Of a stretch of 9,998 nt of DNA, positions 5,552 through 9,998 are shown piece after piece. Under the pieces are notes generated by a model, which had not been told where the DNA came from, did not search any database, and was given only the letters and a program-made list of their open reading frames with translations. Made by a program: the position numbers and the translations under genes. Position 1 is the stretch's first letter. Each line of letters begins with the position of its first letter. This DNA comes from SAR202 cluster bacterium (lineage in GTDB: Bacteria > Chloroflexota > Dehalococcoidia > Lucifugimonadales > UBA1123). The stretch covers positions 1 through 9,998 of the forward strand of contig JASLRP010000347.1 of the NCBI GenBank assembly GCA_030743915.1, in the 5' to 3' direction.

Positions 5552-7204
5552 ATGACCAAGATGATATTTGTTACCGGCGGCGTTGTCAGTTCTGTTGGCA
5601 AAGGTGTTAGCGTTGCCTCGATTGGTCGAATACTCAAGAGCCGGGGAGTGTCCGTCTCTCTACTCAAGTTGGACCCTTACCTCAACGTCGATCCCGGAAC
5701 CATGTCACCTTACCAGCACGGAGAGGTGTACGTCACCGAGGATGGCAGCGAGACAGACCTGGACCTGGGGCACTACGAGCGTTTCGTGGACATCGACCTG
5801 TCCCAGCTATCTAACGTCACCGCCGGTCAGATTTACAGCGATGTCATCGCCCGCGAACGCAAGGGCGAGTTCCTCGGCGGCACGATTCAGTCGATACCCC
5901 ACGTCACCGACGCCATCAAGGAGCGAATGATGCGGCTGGCAGAGGCCAGCAATGCCGATGTCATCGTGGTGGAGGTCGGCGGCACGGTGGGCGACATTGA
6001 GGGCCTGCCCTTCCTTGAAGCCATCCGTCAGATGCGCCGCGAGATCGGCAAGGACAACGTGTTCTACACCCACGTCACCTACCTTCCATATATTTCCGCC
6101 ACCCAGGAGTTGAAGACCAAGCCCACCCAGCACAGCGTCCGCGAGCTTCGGAGCATCGGTATCCTGCCTGACGCCATCATCTGTCGCAGTGACTACGAGG
6201 TGGACGAGGACATCAAGTCCAAGATTTCGGTTCACTGTGACGTGCCGGTCGAGGCGGTTATAACGCTACCCACCGTGTCCAGCGTCTATGAAGTCCCGCT
6301 CATTCTTCAGGAAGAGGGGCTGGGCGATCTGATAAAGGAGACACTGGACCTTCAGTTCCAAAAGCAGGACCTTGTTGACTGGCGAAACCTTGTGGCGGCA
6401 ATTCAGAAGCCCAAAGAATCGCTGCCTGTCGCCGTTGTGGGCAAGTACGTTGACCTCCAGGACTCCTACATTTCGGTCAAAGAGGCCCTGCTCCATGCCG
6501 GACTCCACTACGACAGGGACATAGAGGTCCGTTGGGTCAGCGCCGAGGAGATTGAAGAGGTTGGCGCTGACGATCTTCTCGAGTCAGTCTCTGGCATCGT
6601 CGTGCCGGGAGGCTTTGGGCCTCGCGGTTTCGAGGGCATGATCGAAGCCGTCCACTACGCCCGCGATCACGAAGTGCCCTTTCTGGGGTTGTGCCTGGGA
6701 CTTCAGGCGATGGTGGTAGATGTCGCGAGAAACCTGATGGGCAAGGAGGGGGCCAACTCGACAGAGATGGACCCAAACACGCCCCATCCCGTCATCGACT
6801 TGATGGAGTCTCAGAAGGACGTCGATGAGATGGGCGGTAGCATGAGGCTGGGCCTGTACCCCTGCCAGCTTGTCAAAGACACATGGTCTTCCAAGGCCTA
6901 CGGACAGGAAGTCGTGCAGGAGCGTCACCGCCATCGCTGGGAATTCAACAACACCTTCCGGGAGGAATTCGAAGCGGCAGGACTGTGGCCCTCCGGCCTT
7001 TCTCCCAACGGCAAGCTGATCGAGATAATGGAGTTCGCAGGCCACCCGTTCATGGTCGGGACGCAGTTCCACCCGGAGTTTCTGTCCCGCCCCAACAGGC
7101 CCCATCCGCTCTTCAGGGAGTTCATCGGCGTGGCCAAGGACACTGTGAGGGAGGGAGGTCAGCGCCACCTCCCGCTGGTGGGCGCTGACTCGGCAGGAAA
7201 CTAG
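5552..7204 (+). CDS. pyrG: CTP synthase (glutamine-hydrolysing)
   Basis: CTP synthase makes CTP from UTP, ATP and glutamine, the last step of de novo pyrimidine nucleotide synthesis. The 550 residues match the family's full length. The N-terminal synthase domain (about 1-265) has the P-loop TGGVVSSVGKG (8-18), LDPYLNVDPGTMSPYQHGEV, Asp71 in ETDLDLGHYERF, EVGGTVGDIEGLPF, and KTKPTQHS (188-195) of the UTP/CTP site. The C-terminal class I glutamine amidotransferase domain (about 290-545) has the oxyanion loop GGFG (353-356), the nucleophile Cys381 in GLCLGLQ, and His507 and Glu509 in FHPEF, so the triad is complete. ATG 5552 has AAGGAG 10 bases upstream. It reads toward rho and is probably transcribed from the TTGACA promoter at 5231. 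The long leader could carry regulation, but none is proven. Confidence 0.98.
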   Translation: MTKMIFVTGGVVSSVGKGVSVASIGRILKSRGVSVSLLKLDPYLNVDPGTMSPYQHGEVYVTEDGSETDLDLGHYERFVDIDLSQLSNVTAGQIYSDVIARERKGEFLGGTIQSIPHVTDAIKERMMRLAEASNADVIVVEVGGTVGDIEGLPFLEAIRQMRREIGKDNVFYTHVTYLPYISATQELKTKPTQHSVRELRSIGILPDAIICRSDYEVDEDIKSKISVHCDVPVEAVITLPTVSSVYEVPLILQEEGLGDLIKETLDLQFQKQDLVDWRNLVAAIQKPKESLPVAVVGKYVDLQDSYISVKEALLHAGLHYDRDIEVRWVSAEEIEEVGADDLLESVSGIVVPGGFGPRGFEGMIEAVHYARDHEVPFLGLCLGLQAMVVDVARNLMGKEGANSTEMDPNTPHPVIDLMESQKDVDEMGGSMRLGLYPCQLVKDTWSSKAYGQEVVQERHRHRWEFNNTFREEFEAAGLWPSGLSPNGKLIEIMEFAGHPFMVGTQFHPEFLSRPNRPHPLFREFIGVAKDTVREGGQRHLPLVGADSAGN

Positions 7205-7736
7205 GGTCGTCCAGTCGTGGTTTCAACAGGCAGCAATAAGGGGTACATTTTACCCATGGAGAATATGGCTCAAAACGCAATTCGGATAGATCACAGAATC
7301 ACGAAAATTCGACGACAAATTGCTAGCTAGACTAATCCCAGGCGCTATGGTATGCTTTTGGTAGTATCCTCCCCTTTTATCGTCCTTGCATCGCCCCGCG
7401 TCATTAGCTTCTGCCATGCGAATACAGAAGTCGTTTCGGACACCGATATTGCATAACGTAACGCTGCCTTCTCAGTTGGTCAGCCCAAACCTGCTCAACT
7501 GTGCCTGTAATCCAAAAGCATCACGCGAAGTCGAAAACGCGGTATGACATTGTAGGATTGGCGCTCAAAATATCGGCCAGCAAACTTGATCCAGCGCGTA
7601 GTCGGAACCCGTCCCTCTCGCTGATTACCACCACCCATGCACTAACCGGTCCCCTTCGGAAACTTTTGAGTTTCGAGATGGGAAAATATTTTCAGGAAAC
7701 AACAAACCTGAACACCGACAAAGCCCGGAGCTTGAA
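7205..7736 (+). other. Intergenic/leader region between pyrG and rho
   Basis: These 532 bases hold no recognisable gene. A hairpin GGGTA (7241-7245) with TACCC (7251-7255) lies after pyrG but lacks a T-run. Two stretches are rich in C and poor in G: about 7367-7406 (17 C, 5 G in 40) and 7611-7660 (23 C, 8 G in 50), the composition preferred by Rho. A perfect 6-bp hairpin, GAAACT-TTTG-AGTTTC (7659-7674), sits 62 bases before the rho start. A weak promoter pair, TAGACT (7329-7334) and TATGCT (7351-7356), is 16 bases apart. A 79-codon frame (GTG 7501 to TGA 7740) overlaps the rho ATG as ATGA but has no ribosome site. Confidence 0.5.
7256..7330 (+). CDS. Possible 24-residue basic peptide after pyrG
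   Basis: ATG 7256 opens a 24-codon frame ending at TAG 7328-7330. The peptide has several Arg residues and ends RRQIAS. An AAGGGG ribosome-like site (7238-7243) lies 12 bases upstream, and its GGG would be buried in the hairpin 7241-7255, which would hide the site in folded RNA. It could be a leader peptide for rho or a chance frame; frames this short are common by chance. No homolog is recognised. Confidence 0.15.
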   Translation: MENMAQNAIRIDHRITKIRRQIAS

Positions 7737-9002
7737 ATGAACCTGACAGAAATCCTAACCAAGTCAACAGATGAGCTCGTTAAGATTGCTTCCGATCTCG
7801 GCGCAATCGACAACGGCACCCCCCAAAAGAGGCAGGAGCTAGTCAGCCGCGTGCTGAAAGCCTACGCCGAAAAAGAAGGCCCTATCGTGGCCGGCGGCGT
7901 CCTGTCTATCGTCAACGACGGTTACGGATTCCTGCGCCAGAACAACGCCAGCGCCGGGGCCGGAGACGTGTACGTCTCACAGTCTCAAATCAGGCGATTC
8001 GGGCTTCGCACCGGCGACTTCGTCACAGGCCAGGTCCGCCCTCCCAAAGACGGCGAGAGGTACTTCGGGCTGGTCAGGGTCGAGTTGGTCAACGAACTGG
8101 AACCGGACGCCACTCGCAACCGGCCCAAATTCGAGCAACTCACCCCCATCTTCCCCAACGAACGCATCCAACTTGAAACCACCTCCAAAGAGCTTTCAAC
8201 ACGATTGATCGACCTTCTGGCGCCCATCGGGCGAGGCCAGCGAGGTCTCATCGTCTCGCCGCCCAAAGCAGGCAAGACCACGCTTCTGAAACAGATGGCT
8301 CACGGTATCTCGGCCAATGCTCCGGACATCCACATCATGGTCGCCCTCATCGGCGAGCGACCAGAGGAAGTCACTGACATGCGCCGCACCGTGGACGGCG
8401 AAGTGTACAGTTCGACCTTCGACGAACCTGTCGAGGACCACTGCAGGGTCGCTGAGGCGGTCTTGGAGCGCGCTAAGCGGCTCGTAGAGGCCGGACGGGA
8501 CGTTGTGGTGCTGCTTGACAGCATTACGCGGCTCACAAGGGCTTACAACCTCGCAGTGCCCACCAGCGGGCGCACCTTGTCCGGCGGCATAGACCCCGTC
8601 GCCCTGTATCCGCCCAAGAAATTCTTCGGCGCGGCGCGCAACACCGAAGAAGGCGGAAGCCTGACGATCCTGGCAGCCTGCCTGGTCGAGACCGGCAGCC
8701 GCATGGACGACGTGATCTACGAAGAGTTCAAAGGCACAGGCAACATGGAGGTCCACCTGGACCGTCGATTGTCCGAGCGTCGGATCTACCCGGCCATCGA
8801 CATCGAACGCAGCGGGACCCGGCGCGAGGAACTGCTCATGGACGAGGCCACCCTGCGACAGGTCTGGCTACTGCGCCGCATGGTGAACATGATCTCCAAC
8901 GACCAGAAACTCCACGGAGAGGGCGCGGAGAAGCTCCTGGAGCGTCTGCGCAAGTCCAAGACCAACCAGGAGTTCCTCACCAACCTGAGCAAAGGCGTGT
9001 AA
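7737..9002 (+). CDS. rho: Transcription termination factor Rho
   Basis: Rho is the hexameric RNA-dependent ATPase that ends transcription of untranslated RNA. The 421 residues are close to the 419 of E. coli Rho. Residues 1-49 are the helical Rho_N domain, and about 50-120 the cold-shock-like primary RNA site with DGYGFLR. The ATPase core has Walker A SPPKAGKTT (174-182, Lys177 and Lys180), catalytic Glu207 in IGERPEEV, Walker B VVVLLDS with Asp261, YPPKKFFGAARNTEEGGSLT, YEEFKGTGNMEVHL and the SGTRREE arginine Arg362; these sit four residues before their E. coli equivalents. There is no large N-terminal insertion of the actinobacterial kind. Gly206 replaces the Asp just before the catalytic Glu in E. 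coli. ATG 7737 has GGAG six bases upstream. The long, C-rich leader suggests autoregulation. I see no intrinsic terminator after the gene. Confidence 0.98.
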   Translation: MNLTEILTKSTDELVKIASDLGAIDNGTPQKRQELVSRVLKAYAEKEGPIVAGGVLSIVNDGYGFLRQNNASAGAGDVYVSQSQIRRFGLRTGDFVTGQVRPPKDGERYFGLVRVELVNELEPDATRNRPKFEQLTPIFPNERIQLETTSKELSTRLIDLLAPIGRGQRGLIVSPPKAGKTTLLKQMAHGISANAPDIHIMVALIGERPEEVTDMRRTVDGEVYSSTFDEPVEDHCRVAEAVLERAKRLVEAGRDVVVLLDSITRLTRAYNLAVPTSGRTLSGGIDPVALYPPKKFFGAARNTEEGGSLTILAACLVETGSRMDDVIYEEFKGTGNMEVHLDRRLSERRIYPAIDIERSGTRREELLMDEATLRQVWLLRRMVNMISNDQKLHGEGAEKLLERLRKSKTNQEFLTNLSKGV

Positions 9003-9134
9003 AGCTTCCGACCGCCATTCTCTGTTCCCCCATGTGTGCTTTTCCGTTCGTCTTCGACTTACGGCTCAGATATGCATCCGCCAGCGCTTGATAATGCGTC
9101 CTATATTGCATCCATCAATGTGCATCGTACACGT

Positions 9135-9164
9135 CATTAATTGCGCAATTTCTGGGGTTATTTG
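9135..9164 (+). promoter_or_regulatory. Motif block shared with the lectin-gene upstream region, with a 12-bp palindrome
   Basis: ATTGCG (9140-9145) and GTTATTTG (9157-9164) have the same spacing as in the block at 786-810. The perfect palindrome AATTGCGCAATT (9139-9150) covers the left half and is the kind of site a dimeric regulator would bind. At the lectin gene the left half is only partly palindromic. Function is inferred. Confidence 0.4.
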
Positions 9165-9212
9165 TGCCTCAAATCAACAATCGGAATGTCACCAAAGTCA
9201 TACAGGAACTCA

Positions 9213-9242
9213 TTGACAAGGGAACGGCGCGTCGTATATAGT
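9213..9242 (+). promoter_or_regulatory. Strong sigma70-like promoter
   Basis: A perfect TTGACA (9213-9218) is followed by TATAGT (9237-9242) after 18 bases; TATATA (9235-9240) after 16 bases is an alternative. Transcription would start near 9249, giving the gene at 9577 a leader of about 330 nt, or it would produce a separate small RNA. Confidence 0.5.
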
Positions 9243-9375
9243 TTCGCTGGCTTCAGGATAATATTTGCATGTGGTCGAGCGGAGCACACAGCGTCCATGA
9301 AGCGTTTCCTAAACGGACATGTTGCGGCGAAGCGTAAAAACTCGCTGGAATGACGTTTGGAAGCCTGTGAGCGCC

Positions 9376-9405
9376 TTGACAAAACCCTGTCGTTCGTTGT
9401 ACAAA
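9376..9405 (+). promoter_or_regulatory. Second promoter-like element before the secreted protein
   Basis: TTGACA (9376-9381) and TACAAA (9400-9405, 4 of 6) are 18 bases apart. The start would lie near 9412, about 165 bases before the GTG at 9577. The -35 is perfect but the -10 is only moderate, so this is less certain than the element at 9213. Confidence 0.35.
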
Positions 9406-9576
9406 TTCTACGGTCAAAGTCTCTGAAGAGAGGTCCGGATGCAGGCGTCCAGCCGCATCTCCAAAAGATCGGTCGCATCCCTTTGGACAGCAGCACGCAT
9501 GTCCGGGGAAATTGTTTTGTCTATAAACCAACGGTCATCATCCAAAAGTCATCGCGGAGACCTAAGGGGGTAATAA

Positions 9577-9998
9577 GTGAAAAGTAGAACTCGGCTCATA
9601 CCACTAGTAGTAATCGCGGCAGTCCTCATGTCGTTGATTTTCATCATTCCTGTCTTTTCAGCGACAGGGGCGGTGAAGTTTATCGATTCGACGGATCCGT
9701 CGAAAGACCTGACTTGGGCGCGCCAAGGCGGTAACGTCGGTCTCCAAGTGACAGACTCTGACCTGGACGTGGCGGTAAAACGAGTCCTCCTCCCGGCGGA
9801 CTACACAACTAATACGGCCACTGCTGCTACCACCAAGGGTTCTAGCTCGGTGACCCTCAGTACCACCACCACGATGTCTGCAACACCCTCCACCACCACC
9901 ACGCTCATCGCAAAGGATGACACGGTGCTGATCGGCAATGAAACCGTCAGAAAGGTCGTCAGCGCGTCAACCACCGCAGGCACCATCGTGTTGAACAA
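9577..9998 (+). CDS. Secreted Ser/Thr-rich surface protein, N-terminal part (runs off the window)
   Basis: A GTG at 9577, six bases after AAGGGG (9564-9569) and directly after TAATAA, opens a frame that stays open for 140 codons to the window end. The N-terminus has basic residues KSRTR (2-6), a hydrophobic core at about 7-27, and FSA before a probable cleavage after residue 29: a signal peptide or N-terminal anchor. The mature start GAVKFIDSTDPSK leads to GNVGLQVTDSDLDV (52-65), a beta-rich pattern I associate with large Chloroflexota surface proteins. Residues about 77-109 form a Ser/Thr-rich linker with two TTTT runs (96-99, 106-109), coded by a repeated ACCACCACCACG. After it comes DDTVLIGNETVRKVV, a beta-strand-like stretch. 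It is not in the DUF11 or lectin families so far as visible. An S-layer or envelope role is an inference, and the C-terminus is not available. Confidence 0.7.
   Translation, partial: MKSRTRLIPLVVIAAVLMSLIFIIPVFSATGAVKFIDSTDPSKDLTWARQGGNVGLQVTDSDLDVAVKRVLLPADYTTNTATAATTKGSSSVTLSTTTTMSATPSTTTTLIAKDDTVLIGNETVRKVVSASTTAGTIVLN

Larger units (their letters stand above)
9003..9576 (+). other. Intergenic region upstream of the secreted protein at 9577
   Basis: These 574 bases contain no gene I can support. The left part is AT-rich and carries the motif block and palindrome listed separately, plus TAATGC (9092-9097) and TATATTG (9102-9108), words also present in the two upstream regions near 60 and 760. 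Two promoter-like pairs follow at 9213 and 9376. A weak hairpin, GGACA (9485-9489) with TGTCC (9500-9504), lies 72 bases before the start. Frames on either strand here lack ribosome sites and recognisable products. Confidence 0.55.

Noticed and set aside
7471..7510. CTCAGTTGGT resembling a tRNA D-arm
   Set aside because: There is no matching acceptor stem, anticodon arm or GGTTCGA-type T-loop at the required distance.
7501..7740. A 79-codon frame overlapping the rho start as ATGA, suggestive of translational coupling
   Set aside because: Its GTG start has no ribosome site, the product is unrecognised, and rho has its own GGAG at a proper distance.
9158..9531. Two overlapping minus-strand frames (92 and 112 codons) before the secreted protein
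   Set aside because: They lack ribosome sites, resemble no family I know, and run across the promoter-like and AT-rich region.
9801..9998. A minus-strand Val-rich frame at the right edge
   Set aside because: It is the complement of the Thr-rich linker codons of the real plus-strand gene.

Overview
The window looks like ordinary bacterial chromosome, probably from an uncultivated Chloroflexota lineage of the SAR202/Dehalococcoidia type. This placement is an inference. It rests on moderately GC-rich genes with canonical Shine-Dalgarno sites, a standalone Rho with a Rho_N domain, a sugar-acid FAH-family enzyme of the 2-keto-3-deoxyarabinonate dehydratase type, and long secreted beta-rich surface proteins next to housekeeping genes. 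No 16S rRNA or other strict taxonomic marker is present. I see no rRNA, tRNA, CRISPR array, transposase, integrase or phage gene.

Layout. At the left edge (1-569) is a decayed surface-protein locus: AT-rich upstream DNA followed by the 5'-truncated end of a DUF11-repeat protein. Next (925-3159) is an intact paralog: a secreted protein with a signal peptide, an L-type lectin domain, three tandem DUF11 repeats and a C-terminal IPTL-CTERM-like anchor. It converges on a minus-strand pair separated by 84 bp: a DUF2268/YjaZ-like putative zinc protease (4298-5185), then an FAH-superfamily sugar-acid dehydratase (3305-4213). A strong composite hairpin lies in the convergent gap. Divergent from the pair are pyrG (CTP synthase, 5552-7204), behind a good sigma70-like promoter and a leader of about 285 nt, and rho (7737-9002), behind a 532-nt leader with C-rich, G-poor stretches. 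The right edge holds the start of another secreted Ser/Thr-rich protein (9577 onward, cut by the window), preceded by two promoter-like elements.

How it fits together. Two housekeeping genes (pyrimidine nucleotide synthesis and transcription termination) and a small catabolic/protease pair are flanked by cell-surface genes. The most informative observations are in the intergenic DNA. The truncated DUF11 locus keeps upstream motifs in the same order as those in front of the intact lectin gene, suggesting a duplicated gene that lost its middle. The upstream regions of the lectin gene and of the gene at 9577 share a 25-bp block (17 positions identical), suggesting a common control element for surface genes. 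I found no convincing new defence, mobile or biosynthetic system; the findings below are modest and are ranked accordingly.
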